A stretch of 64,000 nt of DNA from Lucinisca nassula (GCA_963580285.1 OY757025.1:114207900-114271899); one strand, 5' to 3'; shown: positions 10,591 to 22,160, numbered from the stretch's first letter. Notes: generated by a model from the letters alone, not told the origin. Made by a program: numbers and translations.

Positions 10591-10750
10591 TCTATTTCTG
10601 GTCAGTATATTTATCTTATTTCTGCATAAAAATGTAAGTTGTGGGTACTCATTAGAAGCACCTCGAGGAATACCCACCACATGTGTTTTCATGCAGAAAT
10701 AAGAAAAATAATATGTGAATACCCTTTATTATCTGGGGCTATGATAAAGG
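10590..10750. repeat. family A palindromic MITE, shortened core
   Basis: TAAGTTGTGGGTACTCATTA followed by a reduced centre and GAATACCCACCACATG. Outer arms are TTATTTCTGCAT and ATGCAGAAATAAGAAAAAT. Confidence 0.75.
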
Positions 10751-10905
10751 GTTCTTCTCTCATAATAAGTGAGAAAGAAGTATTGCTGAAATAGTTGCCT
10801 CCCCTGATGGTGTATCCATTCCCCCCTTAACCCTTTCATCCCTGGGTTTCTGAAGTGAACTATTCCATATTTGAATTGTGCCACTCTCATTTTTGTGGAC
10901 AGGTG

Positions 10906-11172
10906 GTTTGTTTCCTTGTTAGAACTGAGGTTTTAGGTCCCTGTCAACATTATTTAGGACATTTTGGAGACCTTGCTTCCAATTTTGTGGGATTTTACCC
11001 AACCTTTGAGATAAAATGACATCTCAAGCCCTGCCACCCAAACAAATCAAAAGGGCTTTTATTTTGGGACAGTCTGACTCGCACCACTTTGCCAGGGAAG
11101 GCTTAAACCAGTACTCATGTGTGCCGTTTCAGTGCTGCATGGAAGCATCATGCAGCCCAATCTATTATGGGC
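10906..11172 (-). mobile_element. family G retroposon
   Basis: Diverged copy with TTGAGGT-type tail start, CAATTTTGTGGGATTTTACC and GCATCATGCAGCCCAATCTA. It abuts the truncated SINE at 11190. Confidence 0.75.
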
Positions 11173-11189
11173 GTGGGCTCCGTAGACAG

Positions 11190-11281
11190 AGTGAGTGAGT
11201 GTTTGACTTTTACGTCCCACCAACAGCTAAGGTCATACGGAGACCAGACCTCGGTCTTAAGACGCATCTGAAAGTCTGTAT
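11190..11281 (-). mobile_element. 5'-truncated SINE S1
   Basis: Only the (TGAG)n tail and the 3' body are present; the tRNA head is missing. It is flanked by GTAGACAG at 11182-11189 and 11282-11289, so truncation occurred at insertion, as expected of target-primed reverse transcription. Confidence 0.8.
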
Positions 11282-11308
11282 GTAGACAGATGGTTTGGTC
11301 AAAATTGT

Positions 11309-11520
11309 TAACCCTTATCTTGCTGTTCACGACAACCCCTATCTTTGCAAACAGTGTAGATCCAGATCAGATGGCTTCTGAAGAAGCCATCTGATCAGGA
11401 TCTACACTGTTTGGCATTCAGTTAATGAATTTGTAGCAATAAATTACATCAAGTAATTTGATTGGTTGATAGACAGAAATGTGTGTGGCTTAAATGAATA
11501 TTCAGCAAGATAAGGGTTAA
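11309..11520. repeat. family F palindromic MITE
   Basis: TTAACCCTTATCTTGCTGTT to AGCAAGATAAGGGTTAA, with the GTAGATCCAGATCAGATGGC hairpin near 11352. Complete copy. Confidence 0.85.
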
Positions 11521-11629
11521 TAGGATGGAAAACTGTGTTAATCCTGATGAGACGGCTCATTTTGAGCCACCACAACTGGATCTAGTTTGCATAGGTATCT
11601 GTGTGATCTACAGGGTTGAAAGGGTTAAC

Positions 11630-12105
11630 CAGGCCTCCTAGTGGCCCACTTTGAAAATATAGGTTTTTATATAGGTTCTTCTTACTCAAAATATAGGTTA
11701 TTTACAGGTTTTTCAATAAAAATACAGGTTAAAAAAAGAGTCTTCCAAACTTACATAAAGATTTAAAACTGAAGAATAAATATTTGATGAATTTGTGTGC
11801 CACAATTACTCAGATAAAGTTGATCTGAATTTTACAAAGTCTGAGCGAGCGAAGAGAGCTAGAAAAAAAAAAAACATTTTTCTTGACAGTTTTCTTCACT
11901 TTTTATGGGACTAAAAAGTAAAAAATAGTAGTGCATTTTGAAAATAGTTAGGGTTGAGTCGCAAGAAGGTTCAAAAAGTGAAAAATATAGGTTTTTTCAT
12001 GAATATACAGGCTTTTTACAGGTTTTATGAACAAAATAAAGGTTTTATAGGTTTGGCACAAAATTATAGGTTATTATAGGTTTTATAGGTTTTGCTAGGA
12101 GGCCT
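11630..12105. repeat. repeated ATAGGTTTTTATAGG-type sequence
   Basis: Both ends carry repeated motifs such as TACAGGTTTT and TTATAGGTTTTATAGG, and AGGCCTCCTAG / CTAGGAGGCCTGG lie at about 11632 and 12096 as inverted ends. This looks like a ~475 bp non-coding element with short inverted termini. Confidence 0.55.
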
Positions 12106-12111
12106 GGGTTA

Positions 12112-12675
12112 ACCCTTATCCTCCTTCAAAATTAATTTAGCCACACCCTTTTCTGACTGTGAACCAATCAGATTCTGCATATTTAATTTGGCCACACCCT
12201 TTTCTGACTGAACCGATCAAATTACTTGACGAAATTTATTCCTGCAAATTCACAAACTGAATGTCAAACAGTGTAGATCCTGATCAGATGGCTTCTTCAG
12301 AAGCCATCTGATCTGGATCTACACTGTTTGCAAAGATATGCAAAGATATGGGTTGTCGTGAACAGCGGGATAAGGGTTCTTCAGAAGCCATCTGATCTGG
12401 ATCTACACTGTTTGCAAAGATAGAGGCTCTCGTGCTCAGTGGGTTAAGGGCTCTTCAGAAGCCATCTGATCTGGATCTACACTGTTTGCAAAGATAGGGG
12501 TTGTTGTGAACAGCAAGATAAGGCTTCTGAAGAAGCCATCTGATCTGGATCTACACTGTTTGCAAAGATAGGGGTTGTTGTGAACAGCAAGATAAGGCTT
12601 CTGAAGAAGCCATCTGATCTGGATCTACACTGTTTGCAAAGATAGGGCTTGTCATGAACAGCGGGATAAGGGTTA
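12112..12675. repeat. family F MITE with amplified hairpin arm
   Basis: A family F copy whose right hairpin arm plus flank (CATCTGATCTGGATCTACAC TGTTTGCAAAGATA) recurs about five times between 12300 and 12660. Units are separated by GAACAGCAAGATAAGG variants and have a ~60-70 bp period. Confidence 0.85.
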
Positions 12676-12984
12676 AATATATCAGTTTGCAGATTTCTTT
12701 TGAGCTGTTACGGGTAAAAAGCTTCTCTTACCGAGGTAGTGACGGTTTTTCTAATGTACTTAAACTGTGCAGAAAAAAACAAAAATGCATTTTAGACGTG
12801 CTTTAATAAAAAGTATATATATCGAGGGGCTAAATAAAACATGTTTTTCATTATCTACAGTTCAGAAACTGCCCTTGTGCACAATTAATTTTCATGTAAT
12901 GTCAATCAATACCAAAGTCTTCACTGAAAATAACATCATTCATAATAACAGATTAGGTGCATTTTTTGTGATAAATGAAGGATA

Positions 12985-13590
12985 GTTTTCCTTATTTCTC
13001 CATATAAACCTTGGATGTGGGTACTCATTAGAACTGCCTCGGTGGGGCAGTTCTAATGAATACCCACAACACTGCCTCGGTGAGGCAGTTCTAATGAATA
13101 CCCACAACACTGCCTCGGTGAGGCAGTTCTAATGAATACCCACAACACTGCCTGGGTGAGGCAGTTCTAATAAATACCCACAACACTGCCTCGGTGAGGC
13201 AGTTCTAATGAATATCCACAACACTGCCTCGGTGAGGCAGTTCTAATGAATACCCACAACACTGCCTCGGAGAGGCAGTTCTAATGAATACCCACAGCAC
13301 CGCCTCGGTGAGGCAGTTCTGACTACCCAAAACACTGCCTCGGTGAGGCAGTTCTAATGAATACCCACAACACTGCCTCGGTGAGGCAGTTCTAATGAAT
13401 ACCCACAACATTGCCTCAGTGAGGCAGTTCTAATGAATACCCACAACACTGCCTCGGTGAGGCAGTTCTAATGAATACCCACAACACTGCCTCAGTGAGG
13501 CAGCTCTAATGAATACCCACAACCCTGTCTCGGTGAGGCAGCTCTAATGAATACCCACAACATAGGTTTTAATGCAGAACTGACAAAAAC
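12985..13590. repeat. family B MITE with a 14-unit expanded core
   Basis: The ends are ordinary family B arms (TTTCCTTATTTCTCCATATA and GACAAAAACTATCCTTCAA). The interior, 13033-13562, holds about 14 direct units of 38 bp, each with the self-complementary motif CTGCCTCGGTGAGGCAG followed by TTCTAATGAATACCCACAAC. Most units are near-identical and one (near 13300-13333) is shortened. Confidence 0.92.
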
Positions 13591-13867
13591 TATCCTTCAA
13601 ATATAAAAAAATACCAGCCTTATCTGTCGCTATGATCATACGAGCAACTTAATAAGGAAACCTATTTTTGCCAACTGCTAACAGCAAAAATGAAGATTAT
13701 CGTATTTACCCTAAATATTCAGACACCTAAACTTATTACCATACTCGCTCCAAAATTTGAACAAGTACAATTCAATACCCAATGTTGAACCTAAAAATAG
13801 CTGAATGAGTGGCAAGCAGTGCAGACCCTGATGAGATGCTGCATCCTGCGGCGTCTCATCAGGGTCT

Positions 13868-14165
13868 TTTGATTTGTTTGATTTGAGGTTTATAGTCCCC
13901 ATCAACACTGTTTAGGTCATTTTGGAGACACTGCTTCCAATATTGTGGGACTTTTAACCGCCATCGAGATAAAATGACATCTCAAGGCCTACCGCCCAAT
14001 GAAACCAGAAGGCTTATATGCGATGGACGGTCTGACTCACACCACTTTGCCTGGGCAGGACTAACCTTCTAAGCAGTTTACCAGTACTCATGTGGTCAGT
14101 TTCAGCTCTGCACGGAAGCAGCATGCAGCCAAATCTATTTCTCCAAACCCCGATGGGCAAGGGGG
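13868..14165 (-). mobile_element. family G retroposon
   Basis: Full-length copy beginning TTTGTTTGATTTGAGG and ending CCCCGATGGGCAAGGGGG. It follows a core-1 hairpin (TGCAGACCCTGATGAGATGC) at 13815-13866, whose right arm it truncates. Confidence 0.8.
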
Positions 14166-14277
14166 CGATTCACATCAGTACTCACTTATCATGCCAAAAT
14201 GCGTAAGCTTCATCACACCAGGGTCACATATATATATATATTTCTTCAGTTTTAGTCTGAGAACGACATACCAATAC

Positions 14278-15073
14278 AAGAATTCCGCCAAAGGCTATGT
14301 CGCGCCTGTGGGGGCGCAAAGTCATTGAAGCATGACATGTAGGTCAAGGTCAACCACAGATGCTTGCACAAAAGATTCCATTCTCAAATGCAAGCTTGTA
14401 CTAAGTATCATTAATTAAGCTCTAATAATTCTTTAGAAATGAACTTAACCATTAGGGGGAACACTAGGGTGGTCGCAATATTTTACAAAGTCAGTGAACC
14501 ATGAAATTTAGGTCAAGGTCAAATATGGATGCTTGCATTTAAGTTGCCATCCCCAGATTCAAGTTTGCACCAAATATCATTAATGAAGCTCTTATAGTTC
14601 TTGAGAAATAAACTTGACCATTAGGGTGAACGCTAGGGTGGTCGCAATATTTTTACAAAGTGAGTGAACCATGAAATATAGGTCAAGGTCAAATATGGAT
14701 GCTTGCATTTAAGTTGCCATCCACAGATACAAGTTTGTACCACATATCATTAATGAAGCTCTTATAGCTCTTGAGAAATAAACTTGACCATTAGGGTGAA
14801 CGCTAGGGTGGTCGCAATATTTTACAAAGTCAGTGAACCATGAAATGTAGGTCAAGGTCAAATATGGATGCTTGCATGTAAGTTGTTATCCCCAGATACA
14901 AGTTTGTACCAAGTATCATTAATGAAGCTCTTATAGTTCTTGAGAAATAAACTTGACCATTAGGGTGAACGCTAGGGTGGTCGCAAATGTCTACGCCTTG
15001 ACAAACGGACGAACGATCGGACGGAAAACCGGGCGCCTATATCGCGCCATGCTAATAGCAGGCGCGACAAAAA
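14278..15073. mobile_element. family J pearl-like element
   Basis: Starts AAGAATTCCGCCAAAGGCTA with TGTCGCGCCTG. It contains about four ~165 bp monomers (AGTGAACCATGAAAT, AGGTCAAGGTCAAATATGGA, GGTGAACGCTAGGGTGGTCG), then a GGACGAACGATCGGACGG microsatellite and the end TAATAGCAGGCGCGACAAA, which is complementary to the start. This is the architecture of bivalve pearl elements and related non-autonomous Helentrons. No coding capacity. Confidence 0.85.
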
Positions 15074-15183
15074 TGAACACTGAAGACAGTCGAATCTGGG
15101 CAAAAATGTGTATTCAACTTTTTATGCTTGTCACATTAAACAAGAATTCTGCCAAAGGCTATACTGTGCCTGTTGAAATGGAT

Positions 15184-15405
15184 TTAAGGGGAATAAGTAC
15201 ACCTTCAGGGGAGGCAACTCCTGCAAAAGTATTTTTGTCTCCCATGTCAATAGGGGTTAACACTTAAAGGAAAGAATTTGCTCCTGAGGAGCAAATTCTT
15301 TCCTTTAAGTGTAGAACCCTTTTTCAGTGGGACAGTGCTTACAGAAAAGAGAACAGGAAGTCCCGAAAGTTTTCTCCCTTTGAAAAATGGGGAAAAATCT
15401 GGGGT
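15184..15405. repeat. family H palindromic MITE
   Basis: TTAAGGGGAATAAGTACACC start and a perfect GAATTTGCTCCTGAGGAGC core. The right arm runs into GGGGTCGACTTAAATG, where a short J-type end (GGACAGATGAACGAATGACA) follows to about 15500. Confidence 0.8.
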
Positions 15406-15512
15406 CGACTTAAATGTAGATGGATTGACAAATGGACAGATGAACGAATGACAGGAAAACTGGAGTCCTATACTGCGCCATGCTTTGAGCATGCCGACAA
15501 ATCAAATCATAC

Positions 15513-15649
15513 CGTTTTCTGTCCCGCATTGCTCCCTCTTTAGCATCCTTCAGTGCCGTCTCAAGGGACTTAACTCTATCCATGGTAGCTCGGAGACGCT
15601 TCTCTAACTTTGGTAATTCACATCTCAGATCTGCATTGTCTCTGACCAG
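15513..15649 (-). CDS. KIF5: kinesin-1 heavy chain exon (cargo-binding coiled coil)
   Basis: Encodes residues 813-857, [20 protein letters not shown] then [19 protein letters not shown] and AMRDRKR. Acceptor TTTCAG, donor GTATGA. It starts in phase 0 and ends with CG of a split Arg. The block is among the most conserved parts of the KIF5 C-terminal coiled coil, where cargo adaptors bind in known family members. Confidence 0.96.
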
Positions 15650-15709
15650 CTGAAAGTGTTAATTTTTTAACCTTTATCCGCCTGTTTTTTTTTTTTTCTT
15701 TTGTTTTGG

Positions 15710-15987
15710 TTTTTGTTTGTTTGATTTGAGGTTTAACGTCCCCGTCAACGTTGCTTCCAATTTTGTGGGACTTTTACCCGACATTGAGATGAAATGACAT
15801 CCAAAGCCCCGTCGCCCAATGAAACCAATAGGTTTATTAGTATGGACGGTCCGCCTCGACCCGCGGTTCCTGGACAGGCTTAGATCCTCTAAACGGTTTA
15901 CCAGTACTAGTGTGCGGGCCGGAATCAGCTCTGCGTGGAAGCATCATGCAGCCCATATATTTCTTCAAGCCCCTATGGGCGGGGGCC
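15710..15987 (-). mobile_element. family G retroposon
   Basis: Copy beginning TTTGTTTGATTTGAGG and ending CCCCTATGGGCGGGGGCC, lacking ~30 bp near the tail. It is joined directly to the S3 SINE. Confidence 0.8.
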
Positions 15988-16206
15988 ATTGTTTTGGTTT
16001 AACGGCCCTTTCAAGATTATTTCACTCATATCGAGCCGATCGTTTATCAGAGGTGGGCGAAAACCGGAGTACCCGGAGAAAAACCACCTGACCTTCCGTT
16101 GCAGAACTTGGCGTCTTACATGTGACCCGAGCGAGGCTTGCACGACAGCGGTGAGAGACCTAATGATTAAGAGTCGGCGCTCTTAACCACTAGGCCACGG
16201 AGGCCC
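15988..16206 (-). mobile_element. tRNA-derived SINE S3
   Basis: Minus-strand head GGCCTCCGTGGCCTAGTGGT is tRNA-like (A box), and the body contains CGGAGTACCCGGAGAAAAAC on the plus strand. Other copies are at 53575-53778 (plus) and 62826-63027 (minus). The A box resembles class II tRNA (Leu/Ser-like) heads; the B box is decayed. Confidence 0.75.
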
Positions 16207-16792
16207 GTTTTATCCTGCTGAATAATATAATTAGCCACACAAATTTCTGAGTGTCATCCAATTATATTACATCATATATTTTTTTTCTTTCAAATTCACA
16301 AACTGAATGGCAATGTCGATCCTGATCTGATGGTTAAGGATTAAGTTTGTGAATTTGAATACAGTAGAACTTCGATGGTTCGAACACCGATGGCTCGTTA
16401 ACCATGGATGTGTCGAACCCATTCTTGAGCCCCCAGCGTAATCCTCTATATAAGAAATAGTGGGGGTAATTAAGGAGATTTTAGTTTTTTATCTTGCAAA
16501 TGTATGCTGTGTGTACTCATTAGAATCGCCTCGATGAGGCGATTCTAATGAGTACACACAGCATACATTTTCATTATAGAACACCCAAAAGATGTCTAAA
16601 AGTATCTCGTTATGCCTCCTGGCAGTAACCCTCAGTGGCTCCAACTACCCCTGTCTAGAACAGATTTTGGAGGTCCCAAAGGTGTTTGAGCCATTGAAGT
16701 TCGACTGTAAATAAATTAAATCAAGTCCTTTGATTGGTTGAAAGTCAGAGATGGATGTTGCTAAATTAATTTATTCAGCAGGCTAAGGGTTT
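16207..16792. repeat. family F MITE split by a family C element
   Basis: Left part (TTTTATCCTGCTGAATAA ... GTTTGTGAATTTGAA) and right part (TAAATCAAGTCCTTTGATTG ... TTATTCAGCAGGCTAAGGG) belong to one F copy, separated by C at 16362-16707. F is therefore the older insertion here. Confidence 0.8.
16362..16707. mobile_element. family C palindromic element, TA-flanked
   Basis: CAGTAGAACTTCGATGG at the left and GTTCGACTG at the right, each next to TA. The centre is a hairpin GTGTGTACTCATTAGAATCG / CGATTCTAATGAGTACACAC. A TA target and ~350 bp size fit a Tc1/mariner-type non-autonomous element, though the family is not named. Confidence 0.82.
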
Positions 16793-16867
16793 AGACGCCA
16801 TCTAATTTGTAAAAGATGAGGCTATCGTGTTCAGCAGGACAATGGTGTACACTTGTTTCTAGGAGTA

Positions 16868-17237
16868 TATATAGAGAATCTTACATGAGTGCTCATGTAT
16901 TATTGAATTTATTAAACGAGTTGAGAAAAAGATATAAAATGCGAGGCTTTGTCGAGCATTTTATTTCTTTTCCTCAATGAGTTTAATAAATTTAATAATA
17001 CATAAGCACGAATGCAAGATTCTATTTATCATATGACATTTTAAACGCATTTAATTTACGATTGTTTTACGAAAATGCCAATATTCTGCCATTAGTAAAC
17101 GCGACGTCATTAAGGACGTCATACATGTAACGTTACGGAGCGTATGTAACTAATTTGCATATTTAATCCAACAGTGGTTATCAAACTTATTACATTGTGT
17201 TATTACACTCAAAGACGTGACGTCATATGATAAAGAG
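16868..17237. repeat. family L element
   Basis: AGAATCTTACATGAGTGCTC to ACGTCATATGATAAAGA, with hairpin GAGTTGAGAAAAAGATATAA near 16918. Closely matches 5222-5611. Confidence 0.78.
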
Positions 17238-17263
17238 CCTTAGATGATATATGTAATCAATTA

Positions 17264-17608
17264 CAGTCGAACTTTGATGGCTCAACACCTTAGGGACCTC
17301 GAAAATCTGTTCGAGACAGGGGTAGTTCGAGCCACTGAGGGTTATTGCCAATAGGCATAACAAGATACTTTTGGACATCTTTTCGGTGATCTATTATGAA
17401 AATGTATGCTGTGTATACTCATTAGAATCGCCTCATCGAGGCGATTCTAATGAGTACACACAGCATACATTTGCAGGATAAAAGACGACAATCTCCTTAA
17501 TTATCCTCCACTATTTCTAATGTAGAGGATTTCGCTAGGGGCTCAAGAACGGGTTCGACACAGCCATGGTAAACGAGCCATCGGTGTTCGAGCCATTGAT
17601 GTTATAGT
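17264..17608. mobile_element. family C palindromic element
   Basis: CAGTCGAACTTTGATGGCTC start and a hairpin centre TATACTCATTAGAATCGCCT at 17407. The right end (GTGTTCGAGCCATTGATGTT) has lost the final GTTCGACTG. Confidence 0.8.
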
Positions 17609-17775
17609 GTATATCAATGTTAATTCTTATTTGAAAATGTTTGTCTACGGTGCTTTGTAAGAAACTGTCTAGCGATACACACGCCAAATTAACCATTACT
17701 AACTTGCAAGTGTTGTCAGGAATTTTATGTTTTCCTCTTGAGTGACAATGTAACAATTCATTACCTGTTTGTGTA

Positions 17776-18045
17776 TAGGCCCCTGCCCATCTGGCCTTGG
17801 AAAAATAGATTGGGCTGCAATGTGCTTCCATTCATAGCTGAAACTGGTACTGGTAAACTGCTCAGAGGGTCAAAGCCTGCCCCGGCAGTGGTGCGAGTTG
17901 GACCATCCATGCATATAAATCCTACTGGTTTCATTGGGTGGCAGGGCTTGATATGTCATTTCATCTCAATGTTGGGTAAAAGTCCCACAAAATTGGAAGC
18001 AATGTCTCCAAAATGACCCAAATTAATAGTACTGACGGGGACATT
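17776..18045 (+). mobile_element. family G retroposon
   Basis: GCCCCTGCCCATCTGGCCTT start; ends in TACTGACGGGGACATTTACC without a clear CAAA tail. Diverged copy. Confidence 0.75.
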
Positions 18046-19195
18046 TACCCTTATATGACTAGTAGGCCAGTACATTTAGCCCGAAATGACCCTTGACCCA
18101 CAACTAATTCCTTGAGAAATGTTATCAGCAGTTTTAGTATCAGAAAGGTGTCCTGATTTATAGAAAAAAAGTCCTCAAAAAAAATCCGAGGGGAAAGGGT
18201 ATTTTTGGGGGGTGAAAAAAAATACGAAAAATTAAGAAAAATCACAAAAACCAGGTGTATGTTAAACAATTAATACTTGACTTCATTAAATCGTCCAAAA
18301 TGAATATTTCTATCTGGGGAAAAATACTAAAAATTCTGAAGATAAAAGTTTTTTGTTTTTTTTTGTATATTTTTTGTGTGAAATTTCGAAAAACAAGAAT
18401 TAGCTTTTATAAAAAGCTTGAGTCTATGCTAAGCACACATTAATTTGTGTAGAACTGAAATGTGCCAGTTACCACAAAGTGTAAAAAAACACACAGATAT
18501 CAAATGAGGAATTCCAAATCTTATCACCAGTGTCACATAAAACAACATTTCCGATTTTTTTTCACTATCAATTACAACTAATTGTACTACATGCCTACAT
18601 TTACGGTTTCTTCATTTCGCATTCTAGTTTAAACTTTCATTTTACATTCAAGGTTAACGTCATGAAAAAACAATCTGCCAAGATTGCCGTCTAGAAATGA
18701 AAACATTAAGAATTGGATGTGGGAAGAACTAGATAAGGGCTAATATATGTTAATTTTGCAAGTGTGAGAGCAATCGTGCATATCCATGTGATAAACTTTA
18801 GGCAGCTTTCAGGTAATTGCTGAGTTTCAATATGCAAGTGGGCGTTCCAGTATGACCAGAGTTGGGGTGTCCTGGGGGTAACCAGATGGAAAATGAAAAG
18901 TAGAACCAGTCAACAGAATACCAGTCATGACCTTTCAGTAAATACTTCCGGAGCAAAAGCTATCATTAAGATTGTCTACACCTGTGGGCGTAGACAATAA
19001 AGGAAAGTCGCTTAAAACAAGAAAAAATTAATATCACTGACATATATCTTAAAAGTAAATCCATATCGGTACTTAACTTCATGAAATCATTAAAAAATGA
19101 TAGTTTCTGTGCAAAAGATATTTTTTGTGGGGGAAGGGGGAAATAGGAAAATCAAAAGCAAACACATCACGAAAACATGCCTATATAATTTTGAT
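18046..19195. other. no recognisable feature
   Basis: AT-rich intron DNA. I found no splice-bounded kinesin exon, no repeat seen elsewhere in the window and no coding pattern. Confidence 0.45.
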
Positions 19196-20150
19196 CCCCA
19201 CTAACCCACTTTTATCTATATACTCGAAAAACTTTGGGTTTAGGGGTTTAGTTTATTTTTTTTCTGCTCAAAAACATAGCTTCTGAGATTGTTGATACTC
19301 AATAGGACTGCCTCATCTATGTTTTGAGCAGAAATAAGTGAGAGAGTGTGTTTGAGGTTTACATCCCGTCAACAGCAAATGTCATATGCAGTGGTTTAAA
19401 AAACATTTCGGCATCTAGATTTCAAGGAAAGATAGGAGTGTGATTTTCAATGTTATCTAAATAAAGCCCCTACAAAATTAATCAAGCGTAGCAGGGGAAT
19501 AATGTCTAAGTAAACGGGAAAATCCCCACTACCCGTCTATTGATGAAACCCCTGCATACGGAGACCGGACCTCAGTTTAAAGACTCATCTGAAAGTCTTG
19601 AGAAGCCCTTGGATAGAATCCACTACACCATGGAGGCTTCTTTTAGCAGAAATAAGAAAAATAATGTACATGTACGCCCCCTAAAACTCCCCACTTCCCC
19701 ACTCACCCAGGTGTAAATGGGTAGCGGTGGTGTAAAAGTCAGCTGCCTCTCCATCGTGCGCGTGAAAACATCCGGAATGAGTGTTCGAGAGCGATTAATT
19801 AAGTTTGAGGCTTTCATCGCAATCGAACTAAATTAAATTAGTATAAACTAAAACTCAAGTAGGAAGGGGTTTCTATCGAGTACCCACAATCTATGCTTTT
19901 GAGCAGACAATACGAAATACGCCTAAACAAAACCATTGTCAATTGTTCAGTCCAAAAATGGAATTTTAAGATAAAAAAAAAAATGATGTTTTTCTTATTT
20001 CTGCTCAAAACATAGATTGCGGAGCTCGACAGAACCGCCTGAACTTGGCGGTTCTATCGAGTACCCACAATCTATGTTTTTGAGCTGATATAAGAAATTT
20101 AATATTTATCCCTGTACTATATAAAAGTGGGGTTCGAGGGGTCAAATTAT
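19196..20150. repeat. two family A MITEs and a split SINE S1
   Basis: Family A copies lie at about 19200-19345 and 19975-20150. The first is interrupted by an S1 SINE (about 19339-19644, minus) with a 12 bp duplication AGCAGAAATAAG at 19327-19338 and 19645-19656. The SINE is itself interrupted near 19392-19550. Confidence 0.7.
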
Positions 20151-20159
20151 ATAGGCGTG

Positions 20160-20400
20160 TTTTGGGACCCCACCCATCTGGGCTTGGAGTAATAGATTGG
20201 GCTGTTAATGCTTCCGCAAAGAACTGATACCGACCGCATATGAGTAATGCTAAACCGCTGAGAATATCCAGAAAAGTTTCTGCGAGTCAGCCTGTCCATG
20301 CACGTAAACCCTTTTGGATTCATTGGGCGGCAGGGACTGAGATGTCATTTCACCTCAATGCCAGGTCAAAGTCCCACAAACTTGGAAGCAACGTCTCGTT
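20160..20400 (+). mobile_element. family G retroposon, 3' end missing
   Basis: CCCCACCCATCTGGGCTTGG start, GGCAGGGACTGAGATGTCAT inside; breaks off at GGAAGCAACGTCTCG near 20398 without a tail. Confidence 0.75.
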
Positions 20401-21720
20401 TTCGTGATGAATAAGAAAAACCTCAGAATATTTCTCTGGATTTTTTGGTGGGTGATAAAATCTTCCAGTAGATTTGAATATGCGTGTTTTCGTTATGTTT
20501 TTTATGACCTCAACTTTAAAAAAGTTGGAGGGGCATATTGCTTCTGGTTCGTCCATTCGACTTTCCGTTACGCCTTTGATGCATAGCATAACGCAAGAAA
20601 CGTGCATGCTAGGGTTTTGAAATTTCATATATAGATTTTTCATGGAAAATTAGCTAACACATATTTTTTTCATATCCGGATTATGCCCCTTTCAAAAGTT
20701 ATTGCCCTTGGTATTTTTTAAATAAAATCTTGTCAGCAAAATATCTCAAAATCTATTGGAGCTAGAGCCTTGTAAATTGGTCCTGATAAACTTTTGACTA
20801 AATTCCGAAAAATACTTTGTGGCTAATGACCCTTTGTCACTTTGGGTACATTGTAGGCCTATGCTTTGTGATGCATAGCAAAACTTAAGAACCTTGTATG
20901 CCAGGGTTTTGAAATTTCATATATGGATTCCTCATGGCAAATTAGCTGAAAGACATTTTTCTCATCCGGATTTTGCTCCTTTTAAGGTTGTTTGAGTCAG
21001 CCCAAAAGAGTTATTGTGCGCAATGTTGGGAGATAAACTTTGTAAATCAATTTCAAGGGGGTACACCCCTATTATTTTTCCTGCCTGTTAAAAAGTCAGC
21101 GGCCAATTTCTATTGCAGTAAGTAGATAGGACAGTGTTGCAATTGTTTTGATTGTGATTTTTGAGTGGTTGCTTCCATAAAGTCACACATAGCTATCAAA
21201 ATCTTACGTGCGCCATGTTACCTGAATACACCGTATGCACATATTTACGATATTAATTCATTTGATTCTGATGGCACAAATGTGCTTCCATACATTAAAA
21301 TTTTGTCATGAGACATTGACAAATGTATTTTCCGACCAAAAAAAAAAATGTTTATTCTTACAACTTGAACATAGATCTTGTTTATCAATAGCATACAAGG
21401 AAAATATAAATGGCTTGTATTAAAAAAATAGAATGTAGAAAGACTGCACTTTTTATCAATTTCTGACGTAAGTTTTGTTTTTGATGACGTCATTTGTTTG
21501 CGCGTGAGGAGCCTTACAGCTGGTTAAACAGTGTATGGTGCTGTTATCTGGCCATTACTTATTTAATGCTTTTTCTGCGGATTCAATCCTATTTTTCTCA
21601 GAACTGGCACGGATATTTTTTGAGGACTTTTTTTTGGTAATTAATATAACATAGCCCTGTGTTTTGGTATTAAAAGAATTTCTCAAGGAATTAGTTGGAC
21701 CATAAAAATTAAAGTACCTC
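20401..21720. other. intron without gene; family P fragment inside
   Basis: About 20995-21235 resembles the right half of family P (TTATTGTGCGCAATGTTGGG, CATAGCTATCAAAATCTTAC, GTGCGCCATGTTACC). Two passages near 20580 and 20870 share GTTTTGAAATTTCATATAT, a ~290 bp spaced repeat. Nothing coding was found. Confidence 0.5.
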
Positions 21721-21739
21721 GCCTATAGTGGCCCTTTTC

Positions 21740-22160
21740 TCGGACATTGGCTAAAAGTGCAGACCCAGATCAGACGCCGCATTCTGCGGCGTCAGATCTG
21801 GGTCTTCACTGTTTGCTTAAAGAACATTCATTTTTGTAAAATTTACCACAAACAAAACAAACCTGACGTCCCTATAATTGGTAACGGACCACTCCAAACT
21901 TACCAGGTGGAAGATTCAATTGTCATGTATGGGTTAACCCTTTTTGTACCAAATGGAATCTTCCTCCTTATACACAGCAGGAGTTCATTTCAAAATTTAG
22001 GGGTGCCAGGTTGTTTCCTTCAAAATTTATTTGGAAAATGACTGAACTTTTAGCAAACAGAGGAGGCCCTGATCAGACGCCGCATTCTGTGGCGTCTGAT
22101 CTGGCCCTCAACTGTTTGCCAAGGTACACGTTTTGTGGTTTCTGGTACTAAATAGGTTAA
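21740..22160. repeat. two family M elements back to back
   Basis: Each has TTTTTGTACCAAATGGAATC-type sequence and a hairpin with AGACGCCGCATTCTGCGGCG (near 21775 and 22077). The right end GGTACTAAATAGGTTAA closes the second copy. Confidence 0.75.

Noticed and set aside
13033..13562. CRISPR-like direct repeats
   Set aside because: The period is 38 bp with no unique spacers; units are contiguous palindromes between family B arms, in a eukaryotic intron.
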